Below, piece after piece: positions 6,604-14,708 of a stretch of 34,485 nt of DNA; the stretch's first letter is position 1, and the number at the start of each line of letters is the position of its first letter. The stretch is from the NCBI GenBank assembly GCA_937927445.1, contig CALAOB010000089.1, positions 1-34,485 of the forward strand. The letters are read 5' to 3'. The DNA comes from an uncultured Oribacterium sp. Lineage in GTDB: Bacteria > Bacillota > Clostridia > Lachnospirales > Lachnospiraceae. Below the pieces are notes generated by a model. That model was not told the DNA's origin, did no database searches, and worked only from the letters and a program-made list of their open reading frames with translations. The translations under genes were made by a program, and so were the position numbers.

Positions 6604-7914
6604 ATGAGAAATATCAAGAAGCTTTTAACGCTTACTTCCTTGTTTCTCGTGCTTTTTTCTTTTCCGACAGCGGCGACGGCTGCTGCCGATTCTGAAAAAT
6701 TCCAGTTTCAACTTGATCTCTCCAGTGTAGATGAACTTCTGCCGGGAGATATCTCAGAACACATCCTTCTCGTACAAAACCATACAGACAGGCGCCTTGC
6801 GTATATGGTAGAAACCGTGTCATTTACCGGATCAGAGGCACTGGCAGAGGAGCTCGAGCTGAGTCTCCTGGATGGGGAAAAAGCCTTCCTTCATGGAACG
6901 GTCGCTTCGCTTTCCAGGACGGACAGCTTCGAGCAGATCCTCACACACCCCGCGGGGCGTGAACAACAGCTGACGCTTCGACTCCACTTACGAAAGGAGG
7001 CAACGAACGCGGTGGCCGGAAATACGCTGAGGCTGTCGATCTGTTTCTCCGGAACGGATGCTCCACTGCAGGAGCGACCACCGGAAGAGACGGAAAAACC
7101 ACCGGAAACGGAAACACCGACGGAGACACAGAAGCCGCCGGGAACAGCAGAACCAGAAGAAACGATGAAACCACCGCCGTCATCCGGCACCGGAACACAG
7201 GACGTGGAAAACGCAAGTGATGGCCGTCCTTCCGGAGGAAGCCAGGCAGGCGGTGGCGGACACGGTGGAACCTCGATTCGCGGCGAGGGCTATGACGGAA
7301 AAACGCATGGTCTTCACGCAGAGGATCCGCCGGGAACACTGATGGATCAGCTCATGGAGTGGATTGACCGCATCTATGAGCATCCGGAGAATCTGGTGGA
7401 AACAGCCGCCAGACCGTACGGAGCTGCTGAGAAACATCCGGCGGAACTGTCCGGGATGGCTTCGAAGCCCGATGTGTCGGGGATATCGAAGCCATCCACG
7501 GAAGACAGGAAATATACGAAGAAGGAGCTGCCGGAGACGAGAAGGAAGGCAGCAGGCGCTGGAGCGGAGCGGAATTTTTCTGCAGCGGAAAGCGCGGGAA
7601 AAAAGGAAAATGAGAAGAAAAACGCCACAACGAACGATGGCGGAAACGCCAGGCTGGCGCTTCGTATCCGGGATGTAAGCCCGAAGCACGCAAGCGTACA
7701 GATCAGTACAGAGGGTGGAAGCGGGACGATACAGGATCCGGTGACACTGTATATCGGGCCGACACAGCGTGAGAAGGTGCTGCTGGTCACCGGTCTCTTC
7801 CTCTTCATCCTCTTACTGATCCTTATCATCATGAAGTGCTGGCTTCTGTACCGGGCCACACAGTCAGAAAACCAGGAGGACAGTGCATATGCGTCAACAG
7901 AACAGAGCGTGTAA
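6604..7914 (+). CDS. Exported bitopic protein with Pro/Glu/Thr-rich linker
   Basis: No named family is recognised. The 436-residue product starts with a signal peptide (MRNIKKLLTLTSLFLVLFSF...ATA-AADSE) followed by a roughly 130-residue domain of beta-like character, LDLSSVDELLPGDISEHILLVQN..., where the PGD and alternating hydrophobic pattern resemble TasA/camelysin-type extracellular domains. A Pro/Glu/Thr-rich linker covers about 157-195, a Gly/Ser and charged region follows, then a second small domain (ARLALRIRDVSPKHASVQIS), one transmembrane helix at about 391-411 and a short cytoplasmic tail. There is no LPXTG. It is the first gene of the SipW locus and overlaps sipW by 26 bp. A membrane anchor for the extracellular products is inference. 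TTG at 6598 is an alternative start. Confidence 0.75.
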   Translation: MRNIKKLLTLTSLFLVLFSFPTAATAAADSEKFQFQLDLSSVDELLPGDISEHILLVQNHTDRRLAYMVETVSFTGSEALAEELELSLLDGEKAFLHGTVASLSRTDSFEQILTHPAGREQQLTLRLHLRKEATNAVAGNTLRLSICFSGTDAPLQERPPEETEKPPETETPTETQKPPGTAEPEETMKPPPSSGTGTQDVENASDGRPSGGSQAGGGGHGGTSIRGEGYDGKTHGLHAEDPPGTLMDQLMEWIDRIYEHPENLVETAARPYGAAEKHPAELSGMASKPDVSGISKPSTEDRKYTKKELPETRRKAAGAGAERNFSAAESAGKKENEKKNATTNDGGNARLALRIRDVSPKHASVQISTEGGSGTIQDPVTLYIGPTQREKVLLVTGLFLFILLLILIIMKCWLLYRATQSENQEDSAYASTEQSV

Positions 7915-8338
7915 AAAATCAAAAGGAGGTCTCAAACGAAAGCTGAACACGTTCTTCGGATGGATATCCGGCATACTGATGCTGTTTTTTATGGTGATCG
8001 CAGTCTATGCCATTCTTTCATCCTATCGGGAGCGGCGGTATGGAACGCCGTTTTTCCTCTTCGGATGGAAGCCGGTTGTGGTACTCTCCGAATCCATGGA
8101 GCCCACGTATACCTCTGGTGACATTCTTATCGTCAGGAAGCGGACGGGTGCCCCGGAACCGGATGATATCATCCTGTTTCGTGCGACGGGTTTCGGCATG
8201 GATATGTATGTCACCCATCGACTGATAGGGAAAGACGAGGGTGGCTATATCACCAAGGGTGATCATAATGAACACGCAGATCCGGGACGGGTGCAGGAGG
8301 CGGACATCCTCGGCACGGTGGAATATATCCTCTTCTGA
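7889..8338 (+). CDS. sipW: SipW-type (ER-type) signal peptidase I
   Basis: SipW peptidases remove signal peptides from TasA-like matrix proteins. This 149-residue protein has an N-terminal transmembrane helix (about 22-43) and the S26B active site: Ser69 in SESMEP, His110 in VTHRLIG in place of the lysine of ordinary bacterial SPase I, and Asp125 in KGDHN. The His marks it as the ER/archaeal-like type. The hydrophobic anchor is short and no second helix is seen. The ATG at 7889 is used because AGGAGGA (7874-7880) is 8 bp upstream; a GTG at 7883 is too close. It overlaps the previous gene and precedes two genes with matching signal peptides, its probable substrates. Confidence 0.93.
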   Translation: MRQQNRACKKSKGGLKRKLNTFFGWISGILMLFFMVIAVYAILSSYRERRYGTPFFLFGWKPVVVLSESMEPTYTSGDILIVRKRTGAPEPDDIILFRATGFGMDMYVTHRLIGKDEGGYITKGDHNEHADPGRVQEADILGTVEYILF

Positions 8339-8509
8339 GCACCGACCGGGCGACGTGAAAAACACGAATCAACGAAAAATCTGAAATTACAGATGGAAAG
8401 AGTCTGGGACTGCAGGAAGGGAAAAACTGCGGCTCAGAACAGAATCAACAAAGAAAACAGAGCACGACGAACAGAACAGAGCGTCGGCGAAACAGTAAAG
8501 GAGATGAAC

Positions 8510-9205
8510 ATGAAAAAACGAATACTGATGGCGGGCCTGATGGCGGTGACAGCGATTTCAGTCCTGGCGGGTGCCTATGCATTTTTCACAGACAAGAAGG
8601 ATATCAAGGTGTCGGCGACCGCCGCGAAGCTCGGCATCACGGTTGATAAGACGAAGTTTTCGGACGATCTGGTCGCGAATATGGTGCCGGGCGATACCCG
8701 GGATCTCGCCTATACGATCAAAAAGGAAGCCGGCTCAAAGGACGCCATCGTCTTTTCCGAGGTCACCCTGACCTCCAGTATCCCGATGTCGGATCCGGTG
8801 GAGTGGTTCATTCAGATGACCGGAAAGCCGCTGACACCGGAGGAAATCAAAAAGCTGCAGGATGAGGCAGGTGCCAATGCCGGCGGCGGAACGATCAATG
8901 ACATCCCGCTGGCGGATCTCTCGAAGGCAGATACACTCAAGTTTCTCTCCCTGTCAAAGGACAGCAAGGTTGCGAAGTTCATCGTCGGTCATGGCACACT
9001 GTCGAATCAGGTAAATGGAATTCCGGTGAATCTGACGCTGAGGCTGAGTCCGAGTGCTGATAACAGCTTCGCCGGTGGAAAATGTGATGTCGGTGCAGAG
9101 ATCTATGCGATCCAGAAGGACAACCTGGAGCAGGATGGAGCAGCTACCAACTTCGCCTATATCCAGGGACTGATCGTCGCCAATGAATCTCAGAAGGCAT
9201 CATGA
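8510..9205 (+). CDS. TasA/camelysin-like exported protein with SipW-type signal
   Basis: TasA-like proteins form extracellular fibres in Bacillus biofilms after SipW cleavage; camelysin relatives share the signal. The signal region is MKKRILMAGLMAVTAISVLA-GAYAFFTDKK (given in two parts), with the hallmark AYAFFTD just after the hydrophobic core and likely cleavage after Ala24. The mature part, about 205 residues, starts KDIKVSATAAKLGITVDKT and contains MVPGDTRDLAYTIKKEAGSKDAI, the PGD turn typical of the family, and no cysteines apart from one late (KCDVG). The ATG at 8510 was chosen from AAAGGAG (8497-8503); the longer frame to 8393 has no such site. It is likely the main fibre subunit of the locus; polymerisation is inferred. 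Confidence 0.85.
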   Translation: MKKRILMAGLMAVTAISVLAGAYAFFTDKKDIKVSATAAKLGITVDKTKFSDDLVANMVPGDTRDLAYTIKKEAGSKDAIVFSEVTLTSSIPMSDPVEWFIQMTGKPLTPEEIKKLQDEAGANAGGGTINDIPLADLSKADTLKFLSLSKDSKVAKFIVGHGTLSNQVNGIPVNLTLRLSPSADNSFAGGKCDVGAEIYAIQKDNLEQDGAATNFAYIQGLIVANESQKAS

Positions 9206-10104
9206 GGCGGCGGCTCAACCTTCTCCTCACACTCATCTTTCTGATGCTCGTGTTACTCTGTGGGGCTGGAGCGTATTTTACGGATCAGCAGCAGGCAAAC
9301 ATACGGGCGGCCGCAGCATCGATGGGACTTTCGGTTTCGAAAGCATCGTACGGAACGATTCCGAAGGAAATTGTGAAGGACAGCCGGCTGACGGTACAGT
9401 TTCAGATACGAAATGAGAGCAGTGTTCCGGTCTATCTCAGCGATCAGCAGCTGCTTTATGTGAATGGAACGGAGGAGAAGGATGGTCGTGTACGACTCGA
9501 ACGAACGACGGGCGCGGGCTCCGCTGGTACAGGCGGGAACGGTGGAACGGCAGCCGGCACGACCGGCGTCCTTCGTCTCGCCGCAGGTGAAAGCCGGGTG
9601 CTGGACTATGTTCTGTCCTTCCCTGGTGCAGAAGCACTGCCGGAAGGCGTCCTCGCGCTGAAGGGAAAGCTGCTGCTCCGTGCAGCGACCAGTGCCGATG
9701 GAACATCCGGCTTTACGCATGGGCCGGTCACCGGCGTGCTTGACCTGACGGGTGGAGAGCTGCAGATCCCGACACGCAGCCGAAGCGTGCTGCTGTCGGA
9801 GCTGATCGAGGCGGGCTCGCACCCGATCGAGGAGGTTCGATGGTATCGCGCCTCCGGTACAGAAGGCGCAGGGACGACGGGTACACGGATGCAGTGGAGC
9901 AGCTTCGATACAGCGAAGGTGCTGACACTGCAGCGAAACATCCCGCAGTATGTGCGCTATGAGCTCGTGGCGGAGGCCGGGGTGGTGCGCTCCCCTGTAT
10001 ATGAAATCACGCTGACCTCGCAGGGAATTCAGGCAAAGGCGTACGACTATTTCGAGGGGAAGGAAGTGAATGCGGATATTTCCGTAAGTAAGGAGGCGAT
10101 ATGA
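9202..10104 (+). CDS. Second SipW-type exported protein
   Basis: The start overlaps the previous stop by four bases (ATGA), indicating coupled translation. The 300-residue product begins MRRRLNLLLTLIFLMLVLLC followed by GAGAYFTDQQQANIRAAAAS, the same AYFTD signature as the TasA-like neighbour, so it is probably matured by the same peptidase. The mature chain contains beta-like segments (LTVQFQIRNESSVPVYLSDQ), a Gly/Thr/Ala-rich stretch near 105-120 (GAGSAGTGGNGGTAAGTTG) and a segment SRSVLLSELIEAG, and ends in a beta-rich region. It could be a minor fibre component or a cap, by analogy with TapA, but sequence similarity to TapA is not evident to me. Confidence 0.8.
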   Translation: MRRRLNLLLTLIFLMLVLLCGAGAYFTDQQQANIRAAAASMGLSVSKASYGTIPKEIVKDSRLTVQFQIRNESSVPVYLSDQQLLYVNGTEEKDGRVRLERTTGAGSAGTGGNGGTAAGTTGVLRLAAGESRVLDYVLSFPGAEALPEGVLALKGKLLLRAATSADGTSGFTHGPVTGVLDLTGGELQIPTRSRSVLLSELIEAGSHPIEEVRWYRASGTEGAGTTGTRMQWSSFDTAKVLTLQRNIPQYVRYELVAEAGVVRSPVYEITLTSQGIQAKAYDYFEGKEVNADISVSKEAI

Positions 10105-10817
10105 TCAGGTGCAGATGCAGCCATCGGGGAAAAGGGAACACACGCTTCCTCTGGGTACTGCCTGTCCTCGTCGTATGGATGATGCTGGAGAGCAGTCTGC
10201 TGCGTGCGCTGGCGGCAGAGCAGGATGTGCTGTTCTGGCAGGATGTCGGGGAGGTCGGTGCACCGTTTCAGCCGGCGGAGGTGCTTCCGATGGAGGTCGA
10301 GGAGTGCTTCATCCCGGCGACAGGAGATGTGCAGGCCATCAGCTTCTCCTATCATGCGGCGAATCATCGCTATCAGCTCGATGGGCTCTGGAATGACCGG
10401 GGCATCACGAAACATATACTGGAGGATAAAGGGATGTCACAGGAGGCGTATATCCGGCGTTTCGGATTTCCGGCCGGACGAAGTGCCGGCGGGCTGACGC
10501 TCACGGATTCGGGCAGCGGGATCCGCTACCTGTACCGGGCGGGTGCCGATGAGACAGCATTGACCGAACCACGGGGATACAGCAGCTACCGCTGGCAGAA
10601 AAGCAGTGACGGGGCGGGCTATGTGGATATCGGCACGGCGAGTGCGGAACAGAACTGCGTCCAGCCGGAGGCACTTCGATTCGGAACGACCAGCTATCGC
10701 TGCATCGCGACGGTGGCAGGGCAGGAGTGCATCCTGGGCGAGGATTACGCCGTGGTGTACTACCGCCTGCCGACGGCGCGCGGACTCAGGATCCGGGAGG
10801 TGAGCCATGGAAGCTAG
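10101..10817 (+). CDS. Secreted protein with Ig-like C-terminal region
   Basis: I do not recognise a named family. The 238-residue product has an ordinary signal peptide (FLWVLPVLVVWMMLESSLLR, cleavage probably near ALA-AEQD), not the SipW kind. The C-terminal part YRWQKSSDGAGYVDIGTASA followed by TTSYRCIATVAGQ matches the pattern of bacterial Ig-like domains, with tryptophan in the middle and a Tyr-Arg-Cys strand. Its two extracellular cysteines in that domain could pair. It overlaps the preceding gene by four bases and the following one by eleven, so the four genes from the TasA-like one on are made from one message. An adhesive or structural role in the extracellular assembly is inferred. 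Confidence 0.7.
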   Translation: MIRCRCSHRGKGNTRFLWVLPVLVVWMMLESSLLRALAAEQDVLFWQDVGEVGAPFQPAEVLPMEVEECFIPATGDVQAISFSYHAANHRYQLDGLWNDRGITKHILEDKGMSQEAYIRRFGFPAGRSAGGLTLTDSGSGIRYLYRAGADETALTEPRGYSSYRWQKSSDGAGYVDIGTASAEQNCVQPEALRFGTTSYRCIATVAGQECILGEDYAVVYYRLPTARGLRIREVSHGS

Positions 10818-11949
10818 CGCACTGCGCCTGCCGCTGCTGTCGATCGCACTGTCACTCAGCGTCAGCTTCTGTGCACGGGCAGACATCTGCTTCGATACGA
10901 TGTCCGGTGGACAGAGCAGTGCCTACATCGTCCATATGGATGAGGATGACAATGCCGTCGAAGTGGAAATCACAGGAAATGTAAAAGTGAAGAGTCTGCG
11001 ACCGGCGGGTGACAGCACTGCGTCAGGCATCCCCCGGGATAAGCTGCTGATCCGTATCCCGGAAATCAAGCTCAACTTCGCGGAGAATCCCCATGCGGAA
11101 TACCATGATTTTTTCGAAACCATGGAGGAGGCGATCGGTCTGTCCGGCCAGCATGACGGCTTCCTGAATACGAAGATTCAGCGGGCGAGCTCGAGTATCC
11201 GCATCGATTCGGAGGAGTATACGGATTACAGCACGAGCGGAAGCTTCGAGACGATCTTCATCAATAACCGGGAGTTTCGAATCGAGGACGAAAAGAACTA
11301 TCAGCCGATCCGCTTCATCGTGCCGGATCCGCCGGAAATCTATCTGTATTATAAGCGTGAAGAGGAACTCGGAGAGAAGTATATCTACAGCGGGCTGCCG
11401 GACGAGCTGCTGCTTCATGATATCTACCTCGGGGCCTATGCCGTACACCTGGATCATCCCGACCGGAGGGAACAGATGATGGAGCGCCTGCTTCGACTGC
11501 GCTACCAGGATCTCTACTATCAGATCCGCTACGCACTGCATGACCCGTCAGAGGAAGCGGCACTGCCGTCAGCGGGGAGCACATCGTATCAGACGCTGAC
11601 AGAGAACCTCACGTATCTGTCCCTGCCGGAGCTCGGTGGAAAATCTTCATCCGGGAGCAGAAGCGGGCGGGTATCCGCCGGGGCAGAAGCAGAACGCTAT
11701 GCCTTCGTCGGATGGAAGCTGACAGAGCTCGGTGAGGGGGCGGTGCTGAGCGGACCATGCCGGTCGGAAGAAAGCGGACTTCCGCAGACGAAACGAAAAG
11801 ACAGCCCGATGATGTCCTTTCTCAGCGGAAAAGTGGCTGCGATGAGTGCACAGCTGTACGAGGAAATCTGTGCAGAGGACATGATGGCGGAAGCCGCGAT
11901 GGTGACGATCGCCTCCCCTAGCTCAATCGCCTCCACGAGCTCGCTTTAG
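10807..11949 (+). CDS. Secreted protein of unknown family at the end of the SipW locus
   Basis: I do not recognise this 380-residue protein. It begins with a signal peptide (LRLPLLSIALSLSVSFCARA-DICFD) and has a predicted mature part of mixed beta and alpha character: an N-terminal region (AYIVHMDEDDNAVEVEITGN), an acidic middle (EEYTDYSTSGSFETIFINNR), YQPIRFIVPDPPEIYLYYKR, a Leu/Arg-rich helical part (RREQMMERLLRLRYQDLYYQ) and a Ser/Ala-rich end. No transmembrane helix or sorting signal follows. GGGAGGTG sits just upstream of the ATG inside the previous gene, and the 11-bp overlap indicates translational coupling. It is the last gene of the locus; an AT-rich gap of about 70 bp separates it from the next operon. 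Confidence 0.7.
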   Translation: MEASALRLPLLSIALSLSVSFCARADICFDTMSGGQSSAYIVHMDEDDNAVEVEITGNVKVKSLRPAGDSTASGIPRDKLLIRIPEIKLNFAENPHAEYHDFFETMEEAIGLSGQHDGFLNTKIQRASSSIRIDSEEYTDYSTSGSFETIFINNREFRIEDEKNYQPIRFIVPDPPEIYLYYKREEELGEKYIYSGLPDELLLHDIYLGAYAVHLDHPDRREQMMERLLRLRYQDLYYQIRYALHDPSEEAALPSAGSTSYQTLTENLTYLSLPELGGKSSSGSRSGRVSAGAEAERYAFVGWKLTELGEGAVLSGPCRSEESGLPQTKRKDSPMMSFLSGKVAAMSAQLYEEICAEDMMAEAAMVTIASPSSIASTSSL

Positions 11950-12021
11950 AAAAAGTTAAGTTTCCATTTCGGGCAGGGAATGTATATACTGTAAGCGATT
12001 ACTGTGAAAACAGGAGGTTTT

Positions 12022-13023
12022 ATGGATATACATTTTAACAGGGCGAATCCGGAGGAGGCAGCGCGTATGGCCCCATTTTACGCGATGCGTCCGAATAAGA
12101 CCTGTGACAGCGCTGTGCTGGATACATTTTTATGGAGCGAGTACTATGATGTGCAGACAGCCGTCGTCGATGAGAAGGCAGTACTCGTACGGATGAAAAA
12201 CGGTGATGAGTACTTCTCTGCGATGCCGTACTGCAGCGAGGAAGATCTGCCATACTACTTCGATCTCCTTCGTCAGTACTTTAATGAGGTGCTGAAGAAG
12301 CCGCTGAAGATCTATCTCGCAGATGAAGAGGGCGTGAAACTTCTGAAGCTCGAGGAGGATCCGCACTTCCTCGTAAAGGAGGAGCGCGATCTCCGGGACT
12401 ATCTCTATGATGGCGAGGAGCTCCGGACGCTGCCGGGAAAGAAGTTTCACAAGAAAAAGAATCTCGTGAACAAGTTCTGCCGGGAGTATGAAGGACGCTG
12501 GGAATATCGTACACTTCATGCGGAAGATAAGCTGACGATCTGGGCATTCCTCGATCAGTGGTATGCGAAACGCTCCGGGGATGAGGAAAATGCCGGGCTG
12601 TCGCTCGAGTATGAGGTGAAGGGAATTCACCAGGTGCTTCAGTCGGAGTTTTCTCTGCCGGACTACCACATCGGCGGCATCTTCATCGACGGAAAGCTGG
12701 AGGCCTTTTCCATGGGGGCCTTAAACCCTCGTGAGAATATGGCCTGCATCAGTGTCGAGAAGGGCAATGCAGACATTCCGGGCATCTATCAGATCATCAA
12801 TCAGCAGTTTCTCATCCATGAATTCCCGGAGGCTGCGCTCGTTAACCGGGAGGACGATCTGGGACTCGAAGGACTGCGGCGCGCGAAGGAAAGCTACAAT
12901 CCGTGCGGATATGCACGGAAATACATGCTTCTCCAGACGGATTTCACCGGCTGGCAGGAAGAAATCACCGACCAGTATGAGGCGGAGATCGACCAGTACG
13001 AAAACACCGCATCCGAAGGATGA
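12022..13023 (+). CDS. DUF2156 family protein (phosphatidylglycerol lysyltransferase C-terminal-like)
   Basis: DUF2156 domains have tandem GNAT folds; in lysyl-phosphatidylglycerol synthases this part transfers aminoacyl groups from tRNA to lipids. This stand-alone 333-residue protein contains motifs expected for it: MKNGDEYFSAMPYCSEEDLP, KKFHKKKNLVNKFCREYEG, and the late segment FPEAALVNREDDLGLEGLRR followed by AKESYNPCGYARKYM, which matches the family ending with a conserved Asn-Arg-Glu-x-Asp-x-Gly. No membrane helices are present, so it is not a full MprF. The ATG at 12022 is used because AGGAGG (12011-12016) lies 5 bp upstream. The true acceptor is unknown. The GNAT gene follows after about 105 bp. 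Confidence 0.82.
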   Translation: MDIHFNRANPEEAARMAPFYAMRPNKTCDSAVLDTFLWSEYYDVQTAVVDEKAVLVRMKNGDEYFSAMPYCSEEDLPYYFDLLRQYFNEVLKKPLKIYLADEEGVKLLKLEEDPHFLVKEERDLRDYLYDGEELRTLPGKKFHKKKNLVNKFCREYEGRWEYRTLHAEDKLTIWAFLDQWYAKRSGDEENAGLSLEYEVKGIHQVLQSEFSLPDYHIGGIFIDGKLEAFSMGALNPRENMACISVEKGNADIPGIYQIINQQFLIHEFPEAALVNREDDLGLEGLRRAKESYNPCGYARKYMLLQTDFTGWQEEITDQYEAEIDQYENTASEG

Positions 13024-13128
13024 GTACGTGGGACGGCGGTTTCGGTGTTGCTCAGTGCAGTGCACGGTGCACATCGATACAGCAGAACGAGACAGCGATG
13101 CAGAGCATCAGAAAAGAGCAGGTATAGT

Positions 13129-13809
13129 ATGACAGAGATCAGGGTGCTACGAACATGCGAAGAAAAAGCCGTGACACGCGCACTGTACGAGCGGGTATTT
13201 CCGGAGGACAGTGCATGCTTTCTCGACTGGTACTACCAGGATCGCTGCAGCAACAATATCATCCTTGCGATGTGGAAGGATGGACAGCTGGTCGCGATGG
13301 CGCATCTGAATCCATTTGTGATGCGTACAAAAAAAGGTACGCGTGCCCGGGTATACTATATCTATGCGGTTGCGACGGTACCGGAGGCACGTCATCAGGG
13401 CTGTATGGCAGCACTACTTCGCCGCAGCTTCCGGCTGATGGAGGAGGAGCATATCCCGTTCTGCTTCCTTCTCCCGGTCGATGAAGCCATCTATCAACCC
13501 TTCGACTTCCATACCGTATGTGACTTTCAGACCACGAAGGCCACGGACTATACGGCGGTGCAGCAGGCGTATGACGTATATATAGAAGAAAACGATGAGT
13601 ATGTACGTCGTGTGCAGGCGCAGCAGGCGATGGCGACGGAGGCAGATGAAACGTCCGATACCGGACTTCCGACGCATCCCGTGATCATGGCGAGGATCCT
13701 CTCGCTGCCGGATTTCCTTTCGTTCAGTGGCCTCCCGGAGGAGGCCGACCGGACGCAGGCGATCCACTGGCTTCGGCAGCAGCGGATCTATATCGCAGAA
13801 GCTGTATAG
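13129..13809 (+). CDS. GNAT family N-acetyltransferase
   Basis: The 226-residue protein shows the GNAT acetyl-CoA binding region YYIYAVATVPEARHQGCMAA, where RHQGCMAALL corresponds to the pyrophosphate-binding R/Q-x-x-G-x-G/A loop; here the second Gly position is Met-Ala, as in some Eis-like enzymes. The downstream segment YQPFDFHTVCDF also recalls the Eis/YkkB-like subgroup (GFYxxxGFxxV-like). The acceptor is unknown. The start at 13129 follows AGCAGG; an in-frame extension upstream to 13045 is less likely because it lacks a ribosome binding site and reads as basic low-complexity sequence. It is probably cotranscribed with the DUF2156 gene upstream, another GNAT-fold protein. Confidence 0.82.
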   Translation: MTEIRVLRTCEEKAVTRALYERVFPEDSACFLDWYYQDRCSNNIILAMWKDGQLVAMAHLNPFVMRTKKGTRARVYYIYAVATVPEARHQGCMAALLRRSFRLMEEEHIPFCFLLPVDEAIYQPFDFHTVCDFQTTKATDYTAVQQAYDVYIEENDEYVRRVQAQQAMATEADETSDTGLPTHPVIMARILSLPDFLSFSGLPEEADRTQAIHWLRQQRIYIAEAV

Positions 13810-13927
13810 AAGTATGCAGAAAGAACGATTTTATCGTGAGACAGGATGCTCCACGACGGGCGTAAGCGATGATCGGATGATACACTGTCTGATCGAGCCG
13901 TCGAACGTGGCATAGAAAGAGGTGTGT

Positions 13928-14113
13928 ATGACAGAAATACATGTCGGAGATATCATCAGTGCGAAAAAAAAGCACCCCTGCGGATCAGATGAGTGGATCG
14001 TCCTCCGTGCGGGGGCCGATATCCGTCTTCGCTGTGCGGGATGTGGTCATCTTCTGATGCTTCCGAGGGCGAAGGTGGACGGGATGATTCGGCACATCCG
14101 GATGCCGGAATAA
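13928..14113 (+). CDS. DUF951 family small protein
   Basis: The 61-residue product matches DUF951, a small family typically found next to ychF or rpsF in Firmicutes (YyzM in Bacillus subtilis). Seen here are VGDIISAKKKHPCGSDEWIV, then LRAGADIRLRCAGCGHLLML and PRAKVD: the Cys-Gly pair (HPCGS) and CAGCG suggest zinc binding by three cysteines, consistent with a small nucleic acid- or ribosome-associated protein, but no function is established from sequence. The ATG at 13928 follows AGAGGTG. Its place just before rpsF agrees with the conserved neighbourhood. Confidence 0.88.
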   Translation: MTEIHVGDIISAKKKHPCGSDEWIVLRAGADIRLRCAGCGHLLMLPRAKVDGMIRHIRMPE

Positions 14114-14238
14114 ACCGGCAGATGATAGACGACACTGTAAAAAGCGATAGAATATTCTATCGAGGGGATCCCGTGCAGCAGCAGAAACCAGCACGGAAAA
14201 CCCGAAAAAAATAAGTTGCAGATTTCAATCAAAATAGC

Positions 14239-14267
14239 TTGCAAACAACTTTGTTTTCTGTTAAGAT
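14239..14267 (+). promoter_or_regulatory. Promoter of the rpsF operon
   Basis: TTGCAA (14239-14244) and TAAGAT (14262-14267) are separated by 17 bp, about 75 bp upstream of the rpsF start. The arrangement fits a housekeeping promoter that drives rpsF-ssb-rpsR; the 227-bp gap before rpsF has no gene. Confidence 0.6.
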
Positions 14268-14289
14268 GCAATATCGTATGACTAAATTC

Positions 14290-14330
14290 CTTGTTTCCGC
14301 CCAGGAGCGGAAGCCAGAGACCAAAAGGAG
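14290..14330 (+). promoter_or_regulatory. Candidate S6:S18 autoregulatory leader
   Basis: A hairpin TTCCGC (14295-14300), loop CCAGGA, GCGGAA (14307-14312) lies in the rpsF 5' leader just before the AGGAGG ribosome binding site. Bacterial rpsF leaders often carry an element bound by the S6:S18 complex that features a CCG-containing hairpin; the CCG here (14297-14299) fits in composition but the bulge geometry cannot be verified by eye. The call is tentative. Confidence 0.35.
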
Positions 14331-14340
14331 GTAAAAGCAG

Positions 14341-14685
14341 ATGAACAAATATGAGTTATGTGTTGTTCTGAGTGCGAAGCTCGAAGATGATGAAAGAGCA
14401 GCTGCAATCGAGAAGATTAAGGAGTATGTTACTCGTTTCGGTGGCGCTGTCGGAGAGAACATCCAGGAGTGGGGCAAGAAGAGACTTGCATATGAGATTC
14501 AGCATATGAAGGAAGGCTTCTACTATTTCATTCCATTCACAGGTGATTCCGAGACTCCGAACGAGCTCGAGAGCCAGCTTCGTATTATGGAACCAGTTAT
14601 CAGATATCTTGTTGTTAAGCCAGAAGCTGAGACTGAAGCACCAGTAGCTGAGGAAGCTGCTCCTGCAGAAGAGAAAGCTGAATAA
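14341..14685 (+). CDS. rpsF: 30S ribosomal protein S6
   Basis: S6 binds 16S rRNA in the 30S platform together with S18. The 114-residue protein has the typical NKYELCVVLSAKLEDDERAA start, WGKKRLAYEIQHMKEGFYYF and the final strand PVIRYLVVK, followed by a 20-residue Glu/Ala-rich tail (EAETEAPVAEEAAPAEEKAE) that lengthens it over the usual ~95-residue core. AAAAGGAGG lies about 8 bp upstream. It opens the rpsF-ssb-rpsR operon. Its codons favour AGA, GTT and CTT, unlike neighbours that prefer CTC and CGT, as expected for a strongly expressed gene. Confidence 0.97.
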   Translation: MNKYELCVVLSAKLEDDERAAAIEKIKEYVTRFGGAVGENIQEWGKKRLAYEIQHMKEGFYYFIPFTGDSETPNELESQLRIMEPVIRYLVVKPEAETEAPVAEEAAPAEEKAE

Positions 14686-14708
14686 GCAAGCGGAAAGCGA
14701 GAAAAACA

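Noticed and set aside
13814..13915. 33-codon open frame between the GNAT and DUF951 genes
   Set aside because: No ribosome binding site and no recognisable sequence; probably spacer.
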